Shown in pieces: positions 17,248 through 27,069 of a DNA stretch of 64,000 nucleotides. Source of the stretch: Flavobacterium circumlabens (GTDB lineage: Bacteria > Bacteroidota > Bacteroidia > Flavobacteriales > Flavobacteriaceae). The position numbers and the translations under genes were made by a program. Numbering within the stretch: the stretch's first letter is position 1; every line of letters starts with the position of its first letter. The DNA lies in NCBI RefSeq assembly GCF_004345565.1, contig NZ_SLWA01000002.1:186001-250000 (forward strand), given 5' to 3'. Below the pieces are notes generated by a model. It saw only the letters and a program-made list of their open reading frames with translations. It was not told the DNA's origin and did not search any database.

Positions 17248-18318
17248 ATGACGAAATTAAAAAAATATTGCGCATTTGCTGTAATTATGGCGATCACTCT
17301 TACGGCTTGTACCGAAAACAGCATGACACCAGAATCGCAAAGCGAGCATCTATCCAAAAAAAGTGGATCAGTACTAAAAACAGATATTTTCTTTGCATCT
17401 TCACAGTTAACAGGAGGTACATTATTATTTAAATCTGGCTTTCAAGGAGGGACACAAGTTAGCACTATAAGTTCAAATCGGGATGACATCATCGGAGATG
17501 ATTATGGATATGATTGGACCAGCACGTTGCAAGGCAGTTCAAGCTTATTTAATGACTTTTACATTAATTATGAATCTGGTGCATCTACGGACAGAATAGC
17601 TAGCATTGTGCAAACTCCCAATACTGATCCTGCCATTTTTGCAAAATCCATGCAATTCAAAATAGATAATGCAACGACTTGTTATGCACCTTCTCCTTCG
17701 TATCCCAATGGAAATTGCAAAGCCCGTATTTCGGGGGAGCTTTTTTCGAGAACACCTCAAAATACAAAAGAGTATTACCAAAAAGTTAAAGTTTATCTCC
17801 CAGATTGGCAATATCTAGAGCAATCAACTGCTCCAGTGGCGGGTGGCTGGTTTATCTTATGGGAAATGGGAAATGACCCTCTTCTTTACAATAAGTTTAA
17901 AGCCAATTTACAAATTAGAAAAGCAATTTCAGGATCTACCGGGGCTTTACGTTTTTATGTAAAGGGTGAAAACACTTATAATAATGCCATAAATTGGAGT
18001 ACATTATGGGAGTATTTAAACACTAGCTTTCAGGTGCCTACCAATAAATGGATGACCATTGAAATTTATATGAAGGAAGGTGATGCAAGTAATGGAAGGT
18101 TTTATGTTACTGCTACGCCTGATGGCGAGAGTACATCTGTTATTTGCAACATATATGGCACTACTTATAATATTAACAATACGGTAAATGGGTTTGAAAC
18201 TTTCAATCCGATGAAAGCGTACTGTTCTTCTGAGGTAATTGATGCATTTAAAAATAATGGAAAATCATTAAAGGTGCTGTTTGATGATCTTGAAATTTGG
18301 AGCAACAGGCGTCCTTAG
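17248..18318 (+). CDS. Surface lipoprotein with lectin/lyase (heparin lyase I-like) fold
   Basis: 356 residues; the signal ends M-A-I-T-L-T-A-C, a clear lipobox with Cys20, so the protein is lipid-anchored. The mature part is beta-rich with F-K-S-G-F-Q-G-G-T, K-A-R-I-S-G-E, Y-Y-Q-K-V-K-V-Y-L-P and W-M-T-I-E-I-Y-M-K-E-G. It ends in F-D-D-L-E-I-W. The C-terminal third matches the partial gene at 1-312. The pattern fits a jelly-roll concanavalin A-like domain, as in some polysaccharide lyases. If it is a lyase, it would create the unsaturated ends that the GH88 enzyme removes. That activity is inference; a pure glycan-binding role is the alternative. Confidence 0.65.
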   Translation: MTKLKKYCAFAVIMAITLTACTENSMTPESQSEHLSKKSGSVLKTDIFFASSQLTGGTLLFKSGFQGGTQVSTISSNRDDIIGDDYGYDWTSTLQGSSSLFNDFYINYESGASTDRIASIVQTPNTDPAIFAKSMQFKIDNATTCYAPSPSYPNGNCKARISGELFSRTPQNTKEYYQKVKVYLPDWQYLEQSTAPVAGGWFILWEMGNDPLLYNKFKANLQIRKAISGSTGALRFYVKGENTYNNAINWSTLWEYLNTSFQVPTNKWMTIEIYMKEGDASNGRFYVTATPDGESTSVICNIYGTTYNINNTVNGFETFNPMKAYCSSEVIDAFKNNGKSLKVLFDDLEIWSNRRP

Positions 18319-18875
18319 TTTTTTATTCTAATTTATAGGTCTCAAATAGACTTTAAAAATATACACTCTCAGCGTATCTCTCTTTAGCTTCTAAAATTTT
18401 TAGACACAGATTTTATAATTAAAAGGGTTTAATTTCTTGAAATCAATTTAATTCGATTTAGCAAAATATTTATAACCGCAAAGGACGCAAAGAAAGATTA
18501 TACTTTGTCTTTAAAAACGCAAGGTTCGCAAAGCTTTGCGTACCTTGCGTAATACGTTGTGTTCTTTGCGTTTAAAAGTTAGCAACTTTTTGTCAAAGTC
18601 CGTCCACCTTCTTGACTCGAGTGATAGTGAACAGACGAGGTAAATCTGTGGGCAATTTTACTTTTTGGTCCAATTTAATCTTGAGATTTTAGCTAACCAA
18701 ATCTATAGACTTTCATTCCATTGAGGTTTAAATAGGTTCCGAATTAACAATCATGCCATCGAAATCAAAAATCACATTTTTTATTTTCATAACTCTTGTA
18801 GGTCTATTGATTAAACAAAGGCATATTCTTTGTTATGCTATCAAAATTAGAAAACAAAATTTTTAAAAAATAGAT
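18319..18875. other. Intergenic between convergent genes, holding a palindromic repeat
   Basis: 557 bp between the + strand lipoprotein gene and the 3' end of the - strand regulator gene. It holds the palindrome at 18474-18574 and otherwise no recognisable gene. Confidence 0.5.
18474..18574. repeat. Nested palindromic repeat with GCAAAG/CTTTGC arms
   Basis: The core at 18517-18550 is a 34-bp palindrome (ACGCAAGGT ... ACCTTGCGT around GCAAAGCTTTGC) with a single mismatched pair. It is flanked by outer arms CGCAAAGAA (near 18486) and TTCTTTGCG (near 18562). The whole can fold as a long hairpin and lies between convergent genes. I recall similar CGCAAAG-rich palindromes scattered in flavobacterial genomes, which suggests a REP- or MITE-like family. 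It might also stop transcription from both sides. Confidence 0.75.
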
Positions 18876-21800
18876 TTAACCCTTTCTATCCAACTGTTGT
18901 TGAAACTTTGATGGAGTCATTCCAAACTCTTTTTTAAATGCATTGGTAAAATACGATTGCGATGATATTCCCACACGATACATCACCTCAGTAACTGAGA
19001 CGTCTTCATTTGTCAAAAACTCCATAGACTTTTTCAATCGGATGGTTCTGATGAACTCGTTACTACTCTGACCAGTAATATCTTTTATTTTTTTGTAAAG
19101 TTTACTTTTACTAACACCAATTTCTCTGCTTACATAATCAATGTTCAATTCTGGATCTTCTAATTTATCCTCAATAATTTTTAACAATTGATCCATGAAA
19201 TCTTTATCTTTTGTAGAGTGCACCAAATCCCTAACTTCTACCTGGTAATCTTTTAGATAACGCTCTTTAATTTTTTGTTGCTGATTGAGCTGATTTTTTA
19301 TGGTTAAAAGTAATAAATCAGTGCTCACAGGCTTACTGAAATAATAATCAGCACCTGATTTTATGCCTTGTAGTCGAGACTCAAGCGCATCTTTTGCTGT
19401 CAATAGAATAAAGGGGGTATGACTTGTTTCAAAATCATTTTTGATATATTGACAAAATTCTATTCCATCCATTACAGGCATCATTACATCACTAATGATT
19501 AATGCCGGAGATCCTTCTTTAGCTTTCGTAATACCTTCTTGTCCGTCACTCGCTTCAATAATGAAATAGTCATCTTCAAGTATTTCTCTGTAAAAATTTC
19601 TTAATTCTTCATTATCATCTACAATTAAAATACAGGTTTTTGTTTTAGTTCCCAATTTTTCTTTTTTAGCAAGCTCTGTTTTGGTTGAATTAGTTATTAA
19701 TGAAGCTTTTGAAGGAATACTTTCTATTTGTGCTACAATTTCATTATTATCATTAGACCAAATTTCATTTTTATTGTAATCCTTTTTGTTACATGGTATG
19801 GCAATAACAACTTCAGTTCCTTGTTCTATGGTGCTATAAACGCTAAGTTTACCTTTGTGTATAGATACTAATCTTTTTACAAAAGCCAATCCAATGCCTG
19901 TTCCAATATGTTGTTCAGACCCCCTAAAATACGGCTCAAATAAATGCTCAAGTGAACTTTTTGAAATTCCTATTCCTGTGTCAGAAATGATGATATATAG
20001 ATAGCTATTGGCTACAAATTTATTTTCTATTTCTATTCCCTGTTCATGGAGAGAGTTAAAATTCTTTAGGGTCGATACAACTTTAATATTGATTTTGCCT
20101 TTCTCAGGCGTGTATTTAAAAGCGTTGTTTAAAACATTTAAAATGGCTTTTTCTAATATTTGACTGTCGAACCATACTTTGTTAAATTCCTGTTCTAAAT
20201 CAAGATTAAATTCAAAATTTTGAAGGATAGCTTGATTTCTAAAATCATCGGTTATTTCTTTTATAAATGAAGAAAAGTTACCCGACATGACTTTAAGTTT
20301 TAATGCTCCTGCTTCTGCCTTTCTAAAATCCATCAATTCACTGATAAGTTTTAAGAGTCGGTTGGCATTACGATTAATAGTTTGATAATAAGGAGCAAGT
20401 AGTGAATTTTCCCCCATCTTAAAGATTTGTTCCAATGTACCCAAAATTAGCGTGATGGGAGTTCTAAACTCATGAGAGATATCAGTAAAAAATTGAAGTT
20501 GGAGCTGATGGAGCTTTTCTTTATTTTCTTCCCGTATTTTGCGTATTTCTTGTCTTCTTTTATAGTACAGTCCAGCATATAAAATTGCAAATAACAATAT
20601 TAAGGCCATACTTTTAAACCACCATGTCAGATAAAAAGGTGGCTTTATTGTAATGTTTACCGAAGTAGCTTTAGTGTCCCAAAGCCCTTTTGTACTGCTT
20701 GCCTTAACATAAAATGTGTAATCGCCTGGGTCTAAATTGGTATAAGTAGCCTTGCGTTGTGTACCAGCATAGTTCCAATCTTTATCAAAACCTTTAAGTT
20801 TGAAAGCATAATTTGTTTTTTGTGGCGAAACATAATTTAAGGCTGCATATTCAAAAGAAATAACCGATTTGTCGTAGGACAATATTATATTTTCTCCACT
20901 CTCCACATATTTAGAAACGGTAGATTTGTCTTCTCCTTCGCTAATACTTTTATTAAAAATTAATAGATCGGTTAAGTGTATTGGGTAACTATAATTATTG
21001 GTTTTGATGCTGTCTGGATAAAAAGTGTTAAATCCCTCAAAACCACCAAAAAAAAGTTTTCCCTTACTGGACATAAATGCCGAATTCTGGCAAAATTCTA
21101 ATCCTTGCAAGCCGTCAGAACCAGAATATCTCTTTATAAAATTGGTGTCAGGATTGAATTGGATAAGGCCATTTGTGGTACCTATCCAAAGATTCCCTCT
21201 TTTATCTTCTATAATAGACTGAATTTGCTCATTGACCAAATAAGGGTTTTTAGAATAAAGCAAAAACTTGTTTTTTTTATTATTAAAAAGATAAAGCCCT
21301 GTTTTACCAATCCATAACCTTTTTTTGCTATCGGTATAAATGGCTCTCACGTGATCCTTTAAATCTTTTGGAGTATTGCTAAAATAATGAACAAAGGTTT
21401 TTCTATTATTTGTTAAACAATTTAATCCACCATCAAGAGTTCCAAACCATACATTACCATAAGTATCTTGATGAATAGTTTCGACATATATTCCAGTAAA
21501 TTTAGTTTTGCCATCAGGTGCAGAAATGATACGTTTGAATTTTTTAGTTTTGGGGTCAAAGGTATTTAAGCCACCATAAAATGTACCAACCCAAAGGGTT
21601 CCATTTTTATCTTCACAAATAATATACGGGTAATTTGAGCTTATAGTTGTTTTATCATTCGCATCATGTAAAAAACGAGTAAAAGTATTTTGACTTTCAT
21701 TATAGCGATTTAGGCCAGCTCCCCATGTACCAACCCATATAACACCATTCTTATCTTTCATAAGGTCTAGAATAGCATCTGAACCAATACTATTACTGTT

Positions 21801-23063
21801 AGTTGGTGAAAATCTTTTTTTATCGAAAGTTCCCATTTTTTGATTAAAAACATTGATTCCGCCCCCATCACTACCAACCCAAATATCCCCTTTGTTAGTT
21901 TCTATAAAAGCTCTTACATCGTTATAAGAAAGTGCACCATTCCATATTCCTTTACTATAGTTTATGAAATTTGTTATTTTGGGAGAGTAGATATTAACTC
22001 CACCATGATGAGTGCCCACCCAAATATTTCCTTGCGTATCTTCCATAAGACATGCGGCGGTTTTGCTCGAGAATGACATAGGTTTTCTCAGGTCATTTTC
22101 ATATCTTAAAAAATAATTTGCGTTATGAGGCTTTAAATTAAGTCCACCATTTTCAGTGCCAATCCAGACATTTTTGTGCTCGTCAAAAATGATACTTTTA
22201 ACAACATCGTTTGATATACTTTTGCTATTATTTGCCTCGTTTTGAAAATGGTTTAAGGTGTTGTTTTTAGGATCAAGAATAAAAAGTCCTTTACCATTTG
22301 TTCCTATCCAGATTAGATTTTTATCATCCTTTTTAATTGTGATTATTCGGTAACCATCCAATGTCGCTAAAGTAGTGGTACTAGTTGAAGTAATAAACAA
22401 TGCTTTTTTTGGATTGAATCTCTTGACCCCAGCGCCATCCGTACCCAACAATAGGTTTTTAGACTCATCTTCACATATAGTAATTATTTTATTTTCTAAA
22501 GATTCTCCTATTACATTCGGGTGTTGAATGAAGGATTTGAAGTTATTATCTTTTTTATCATACCTGTTTAAACCATGTTCAGTTCCCACCCATATTTCTC
22601 CCTTTTTATCTTGATAAAGGTTATGTATAACATTACTGCTAATACTGCCTTTTTTTTTAGGGTCATGCATATATCTAGTAAAACTATCCGTAAAGCTATT
22701 ATACACGTTTAAACCATAATTTGTTGCAATCCAAATTCGATGTTGCTTATCTTCTAAAATATAATTAACAAAATTATTGCTTAAACTGGATGCATTACTT
22801 TGGTCATTCTTATATACAGTTATTTTATAACCGTCATATCTGTTTAAACCATCTTCTGTTGCTAACCAAATATATCCTCTACTATCCTGTAAGATGTTTG
22901 TAACATTACTACTTGATAAGCCTTGGTCGCGTGTGAGATATTTAAATTTTACCTTATCCGTTTGTGAGAATACTGATGTTGTAAAAAGGTAGATGAGACA
23001 GACAATATATATTTTTAATAAATGAAAATAGTAGTTGAAAAAAAAACGCTTTTGTTTAACCAT
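18876..23063 (-). CDS. Hybrid two-component system (HTCS) regulator
   Basis: 1395 residues. After a signal/anchor segment (about 10-33), a double beta-propeller sensor of Reg_prop repeats (repeated G-x-I-W-V/I-G-T) spans about 40-690, followed by a Y_Y_Y domain (about 745-805) and one membrane helix (about 815-835). The cytoplasmic part has a HisKA domain with His864 (D-I-S-H-E-F-R-T-P), a HATPase, and a receiver with Asp1192 (S-D-V-M-M-P-V-M-D-G). A C-terminal AraC DNA-binding domain completes it. In this family a periplasmic oligosaccharide switches on the linked polysaccharide locus. It is the probable master regulator of the enzyme genes on both sides. Confidence 0.95.
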   Translation of the reverse strand: MVKQKRFFFNYYFHLLKIYIVCLIYLFTTSVFSQTDKVKFKYLTRDQGLSSSNVTNILQDSRGYIWLATEDGLNRYDGYKITVYKNDQSNASSLSNNFVNYILEDKQHRIWIATNYGLNVYNSFTDSFTRYMHDPKKKGSISSNVIHNLYQDKKGEIWVGTEHGLNRYDKKDNNFKSFIQHPNVIGESLENKIITICEDESKNLLLGTDGAGVKRFNPKKALFITSTSTTTLATLDGYRIITIKKDDKNLIWIGTNGKGLFILDPKNNTLNHFQNEANNSKSISNDVVKSIIFDEHKNVWIGTENGGLNLKPHNANYFLRYENDLRKPMSFSSKTAACLMEDTQGNIWVGTHHGGVNIYSPKITNFINYSKGIWNGALSYNDVRAFIETNKGDIWVGSDGGGINVFNQKMGTFDKKRFSPTNSNSIGSDAILDLMKDKNGVIWVGTWGAGLNRYNESQNTFTRFLHDANDKTTISSNYPYIICEDKNGTLWVGTFYGGLNTFDPKTKKFKRIISAPDGKTKFTGIYVETIHQDTYGNVWFGTLDGGLNCLTNNRKTFVHYFSNTPKDLKDHVRAIYTDSKKRLWIGKTGLYLFNNKKNKFLLYSKNPYLVNEQIQSIIEDKRGNLWIGTTNGLIQFNPDTNFIKRYSGSDGLQGLEFCQNSAFMSSKGKLFFGGFEGFNTFYPDSIKTNNYSYPIHLTDLLIFNKSISEGEDKSTVSKYVESGENIILSYDKSVISFEYAALNYVSPQKTNYAFKLKGFDKDWNYAGTQRKATYTNLDPGDYTFYVKASSTKGLWDTKATSVNITIKPPFYLTWWFKSMALILLFAILYAGLYYKRRQEIRKIREENKEKLHQLQLQFFTDISHEFRTPITLILGTLEQIFKMGENSLLAPYYQTINRNANRLLKLISELMDFRKAEAGALKLKVMSGNFSSFIKEITDDFRNQAILQNFEFNLDLEQEFNKVWFDSQILEKAILNVLNNAFKYTPEKGKINIKVVSTLKNFNSLHEQGIEIENKFVANSYLYIIISDTGIGISKSSLEHLFEPYFRGSEQHIGTGIGLAFVKRLVSIHKGKLSVYSTIEQGTEVVIAIPCNKKDYNKNEIWSNDNNEIVAQIESIPSKASLITNSTKTELAKKEKLGTKTKTCILIVDDNEELRNFYREILEDDYFIIEASDGQEGITKAKEGSPALIISDVMMPVMDGIEFCQYIKNDFETSHTPFILLTAKDALESRLQGIKSGADYYFSKPVSTDLLLLTIKNQLNQQQKIKERYLKDYQVEVRDLVHSTKDKDFMDQLLKIIEDKLEDPELNIDYVSREIGVSKSKLYKKIKDITGQSSNEFIRTIRLKKSMEFLTNEDVSVTEVMYRVGISSQSYFTNAFKKEFGMTPSKFQQQLDRKG

Positions 23064-24107
23064 GGTTCTATTATATTTAAGCTAGTTTAGTTTTTTTATA
23101 TATATAAAGTATAAAAGGATATTATAAGTTTAAAATCAATAACTTTCTAGACGTTTAAATAAGAAAAACATAAAGAAGTACTTAATTTTTATCTCCAATT
23201 TTCTTTGGGATGAAAAGCAAAAAAATCATCTTATCAAGGCAAATATAATGCTGTTTTCTCAAATTATTTCAAAAGGGAGCCTACCAAAATTTAATTAAAT
23301 AATTTTCAAGAAAGAAACTGACAGGCATAATTAAGATTCAATAATAGGGAGTGTTAAGTATCAGTGTTTTATCCTCTAATCTACAAAATTGCCGCTCGGT
23401 TTGTAATATAACTATAGACTTGTCTGGCCACAGGAAACCTAAATTACCTTGCTCTAAACAAAGATAATTCAAAGTCTTTGATTAGTTATGAAAAGATAAA
23501 TTACTTCAATTTACTAAGAATAATATTCTAAACATATCCAGAGTTTAGTAATTGATTTAAGATCATGAAAATGGGTGCGTTATTGAATTTTTTAGAAATA
23601 AATTTAATTTGTACCACAAAATTCCCATAGAATTATGCAAAAATTCACTTGGATATAATCAAGCTAATAGTCATTATTAAAATTTAATCATTTCACTACA
23701 ATTGATATAAGAAAATGGTTAGATAGACTATTCGAAAACAATATTGAAAACTTATCTCATAAATATTAGGAGTCTCCTTAAAAAAAACATCATTTTCAAT
23801 ATCACTTTGATTCCATTAATTGAAGATCTACTTTCTTCACTTTAAATCAACCTTAAGATCGGCACAATAGCAACATACTACATCACCTAATTTATTTACC
23901 CAGAAAAAAAATAATTATCAATAAAAATATTACATGAATAATTTTTAACCGAATTTTTTATCAAAAATACATAAATGAGCAAATAAAATACAGATTTCAG
24001 CAAATCATAGACATGTGTAACTCTTTAATTTGCAGTACTTATTAATAACTAACCAACCAAATCAATCCATTATATATAATGTTAATTGATTGTAAAAAAA
24101 TGTTACT
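23064..24107. other. Long non-coding stretch between divergent regulators
   Basis: About 1.04 kb between the HTCS start and the ECF sigma start, very AT-rich. No ORF above about 50 codons with protein-like composition, and no clear tRNA or repeat. It must contain both promoters, but no TAnnTTTG box could be fixed. Short sequence islands that are less AT-rich (near 23380-23450) may be remnants of lost DNA. Confidence 0.4.
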
Positions 24108-24674
24108 ATGTATACCACTCAATTAAGTATTCGTGACGAAGATCGTTTTATAAAAGAACTTAATCAAGGAAGCAATAAAGCGTTTCAAGTATTCTATGAA
24201 AGATATCAAAGTAGAATTTTTTTTCTTGCTATGAGGTATCTAAAATGTAGAAACGAGGCTCAAGGCGTTGTTCAAGATGTTTTTATGCAACTTTGGATAA
24301 ACCGGGAAGAAATGGAGATAGGTAAACCTGTCGAGGCTTGGCTCTATACTGTTGGCAAAAATAATATTTTAAATAAGCTTAAAAAGCAAGCTAATTTTTG
24401 GAAAGTTAAAGAGCAATTAAAAATGTCTCAGGTTTTTTCTGATAATTCTATGCAAGAGAAATTTATATATTCCGAATATGAGTTAAAGGTAAATACTACT
24501 TTAAAATCGCTTTCAGATCAACAGTTGGTTGTTTACAATATGGCAAGGCATGAGAATCTCTCTTATGTTGAAATATCAAAAAAATTAAATCTTTCACCAT
24601 TAACTGTGAAAACACACATGTCTAGGGCTCTTTGTCACATTAGATCTGTTATTTCACCCATACTAATTGATTAA
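24108..24674 (+). CDS. ECF (FecI-like) RNA polymerase sigma factor
   Basis: 188 residues. Region 2 is seen in F-Q-V-F-Y-E-R-Y-Q followed by V-V-Q-D-V-F-M-Q-L-W. Region 4 is the helix-turn-helix near L-S-Y-V-E-I-S-K-K-L-N-L-S-P-L-T-V-K-T-H-M-S-R-A. In Bacteroidota such sigmas usually sit beside a FecR-like anti-sigma and a SusC/SusD pair and respond to surface glycan binding. No anti-sigma, SusC or SusD gene is next to this one. It lies upstream of the GH2 and kdu genes and could drive them; this is inference. Confidence 0.92.
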   Translation: MYTTQLSIRDEDRFIKELNQGSNKAFQVFYERYQSRIFFLAMRYLKCRNEAQGVVQDVFMQLWINREEMEIGKPVEAWLYTVGKNNILNKLKKQANFWKVKEQLKMSQVFSDNSMQEKFIYSEYELKVNTTLKSLSDQQLVVYNMARHENLSYVEISKKLNLSPLTVKTHMSRALCHIRSVISPILID

Positions 24675-25194
24675 AATCGGAAAGTCAGAGGGGTAAAATT
24701 TTATTTGAGAAAATAAATAATATATAATGGCTTTTTAGTTTATTCATGTTGATCTTAACTTTTAGGCAATTTTTTATTTATGATATTGTATTTAATTGTA
24801 CTAAAATTAATAGAATAAGTTTTGATGTCTTTATTACGGGAGTTTGTTAATGTGTAATTAGGCTAAAAATTAAAAAGCATATTAAATTACAATCCTCCTA
24901 AATAAAATCTGCGGCCTATATGGTTAGTAAATTAAAACTTCATGAGATGCTTCTCGTGCAGGTAATAAATCATTATCTTCAGTGGGATAGTGATTAGAAA
25001 TAATTTATATAAATAGTGTATTTAGTTGATGTGCCTTCTGACTTGAATAATATCCTGTAATAAAAGTAATCTTTTTAAATAGTATGGAACAGCAAATTAC
25101 AAAAAAAAAATATAAAGGGTCCGTTAATGAAGAACGCATGATTGTTTGTCAACATTTTTTTAATTCATTGCGTTATATAAAAGAGCTCACAACA
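24675..25194. other. Intergenic region before the GH2 gene
   Basis: 520 bp of AT-rich DNA. A reading frame could extend the GH2 gene upstream to an ATG at 25084, but those 37 residues are poorly protein-like and precede a perfect signal peptide, so they were excluded. No RNA gene or strong hairpin was seen. Confidence 0.4.
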
Positions 25195-26979
25195 ATGAAG
25201 ATAAGTGTTTTTCTTTTCATTTTATTTTTTCAAACCATCGCTTATTGCCAAGAATTAGCAGTAGTAAATAACATTGTTGGTCGAGATAAAATTTCCTTAA
25301 ACGGCAATTGGCAAATCCTAATTGATCCTTACGAAAATGGTTTTTACGATTATCGTCTAAAAGAAAGTCAAAGTGGCTATTTTCTTAATGAAAAACCAAA
25401 AACAAAACAAGGCCTTATTGAATATGACTTTGTTAAATCTGATTATCTAAACGTACCAGGAGACTGGAATTCACAACGGGAAAAATTAGAGCTATATGAA
25501 GGCACAGTTTGGTACCAAAAAAACTTTGATTATCCTCTAAAAAAGGATAAAAGACTCTTCCTATATTTTGGAGCTTGTAATTACTACAGTATTGTTTACT
25601 TAAATGGTAAGAAATTAGGCGAGCACGAAGGAGGTTTTACTCCTTTTTGTTTTGAAGTGACTGGAAAAGTAAACTCAAAAGAAAACAACGTTGTTGTAAA
25701 AGTAGATAATAAAAGAAGAGCTGATGGAGTGCCAACTACAAATACCGACTGGTACAATTATGGTGGTATCACCCGTGATGTTTACGTAGCTGAAACTTCA
25801 GAAAATTTTATTCAAGATTATAAATTAAATCTAACAAATGGCGATTTTAAAACGATTCATATTTCTGTGAAGTTAAATAAGCCGGAGTCAAAAAACATAA
25901 AATTATTAATTCCTGAACTAAAAATAAGTAAGGAATTAGCAGCTAATTCAAATGGAGAAGCATCTTTAAGCATTAATTCAAAACCTATCTTATGGTCACC
26001 AGAAAACCCTAAACTCTATGATGTCTATTTAGTAAAAGATACTGATACTTTAAAAGACAGAATAGGTTTTAGAACTATAGAAACCAAAGGACAAGACATT
26101 TTACTTAATGGGAAATCGATATATCTTAAAGGGATTTCTATACATGAAGAGATTCCACAAAGAGCAGGCAGGGCAAATGGACCAGAGGATGCTAAACTGC
26201 TATTGGGCTGGGCAAAAGAACTGGGATGTAATTATGTAAGATTAGCCCACTATCCTCATAACGAAGCCATGCTGAAAATGGCAGACGAAATGGGCCTGAT
26301 GGTTTGGTCTGAAATTCCCGTTTATTGGACTATTCATTATGAAGATCAAAATGTTTTGAAAAAAGCTAAAGATCAATTGAATGCTATGGTTACACAAAAT
26401 AAAAACAGAGCATCCATTATCATTTGGTCTATGGCGAATGAAACTCCAGTTTCTGACGATAGAAATAACTTTATTAAGAGTTTATGCGATTACACCCGTT
26501 CTTTAGACAACACCAGATTGTTATCTGCTGCATTAGAGATTAGTCATAAAGAAAATGACACCAATATATTAGATGATCCATTGGGAGAGTATTTGGATGT
26601 ATTGGGCTGCAATGAATATTTGGGATGGTATGAAGGCAAACCAGAAGATGCATTGACAAAAACTTGGAAAACCATTTACAATAAACCTATGGTGATAAGT
26701 GAATTTGGAGGTGGAGCTTTATATGGTTTTCATGGTGAAAAAGACGAACGCTTTACTGAAGAATATCAAGAATATTTATACGTAAATCAATTAGCGATGT
26801 TAGACAAAATTCCATTTTTAAAGGGGATTTCGCCTTGGATTTTGGTTGATTTTAAGTCTCCTCGTCGTCAATTGCATGGTATTCAAGATGGCTGGAATCG
26901 TAAAGGTTTACTTTCAGACAGGGGATTTAAGAAAAAAGCCTGGTTTACTTTAAATAAATATTACAAGCATAAGAAGTAG
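25195..26979 (+). CDS. GH2 beta-glucuronidase/beta-galactosidase-like secreted enzyme
   Basis: 594 residues from the ATG at 25195, which starts a signal peptide (M-K-I-S-V-F-L-F...A-Y-C-Q). Order: sugar-binding jelly roll (about 30-220), immunoglobulin-like domain (about 230-320) and TIM barrel (about 325-590). The GH2 acid/base is Glu416 in S-M-A-N-E-T and the nucleophile Glu503 in V-I-S-E-F-G-G. The size and the N-E/S-E-F-G-G pattern are closest to the compact beta-glucuronidase group. With kduI and kduD next door, a uronic acid substrate is attractive but unproven. It opens the + strand catabolic run that continues to 39925. Confidence 0.9.
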   Translation: MKISVFLFILFFQTIAYCQELAVVNNIVGRDKISLNGNWQILIDPYENGFYDYRLKESQSGYFLNEKPKTKQGLIEYDFVKSDYLNVPGDWNSQREKLELYEGTVWYQKNFDYPLKKDKRLFLYFGACNYYSIVYLNGKKLGEHEGGFTPFCFEVTGKVNSKENNVVVKVDNKRRADGVPTTNTDWYNYGGITRDVYVAETSENFIQDYKLNLTNGDFKTIHISVKLNKPESKNIKLLIPELKISKELAANSNGEASLSINSKPILWSPENPKLYDVYLVKDTDTLKDRIGFRTIETKGQDILLNGKSIYLKGISIHEEIPQRAGRANGPEDAKLLLGWAKELGCNYVRLAHYPHNEAMLKMADEMGLMVWSEIPVYWTIHYEDQNVLKKAKDQLNAMVTQNKNRASIIIWSMANETPVSDDRNNFIKSLCDYTRSLDNTRLLSAALEISHKENDTNILDDPLGEYLDVLGCNEYLGWYEGKPEDALTKTWKTIYNKPMVISEFGGGALYGFHGEKDERFTEEYQEYLYVNQLAMLDKIPFLKGISPWILVDFKSPRRQLHGIQDGWNRKGLLSDRGFKKKAWFTLNKYYKHKK

Positions 26980-27069
26980 TTTCAGACTTGATCATTAAAA
27001 GATAAATACTAAAAAGTCATTGTAAAATTAAAATCATAAATAATACTCACCCATTAAGAAAAACAAATC

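Noticed and set aside
25084..25194. Upstream extension of the GH2 protein
   Set aside because: The 37 residues before the ATG at 25195 would bury a good signal peptide.
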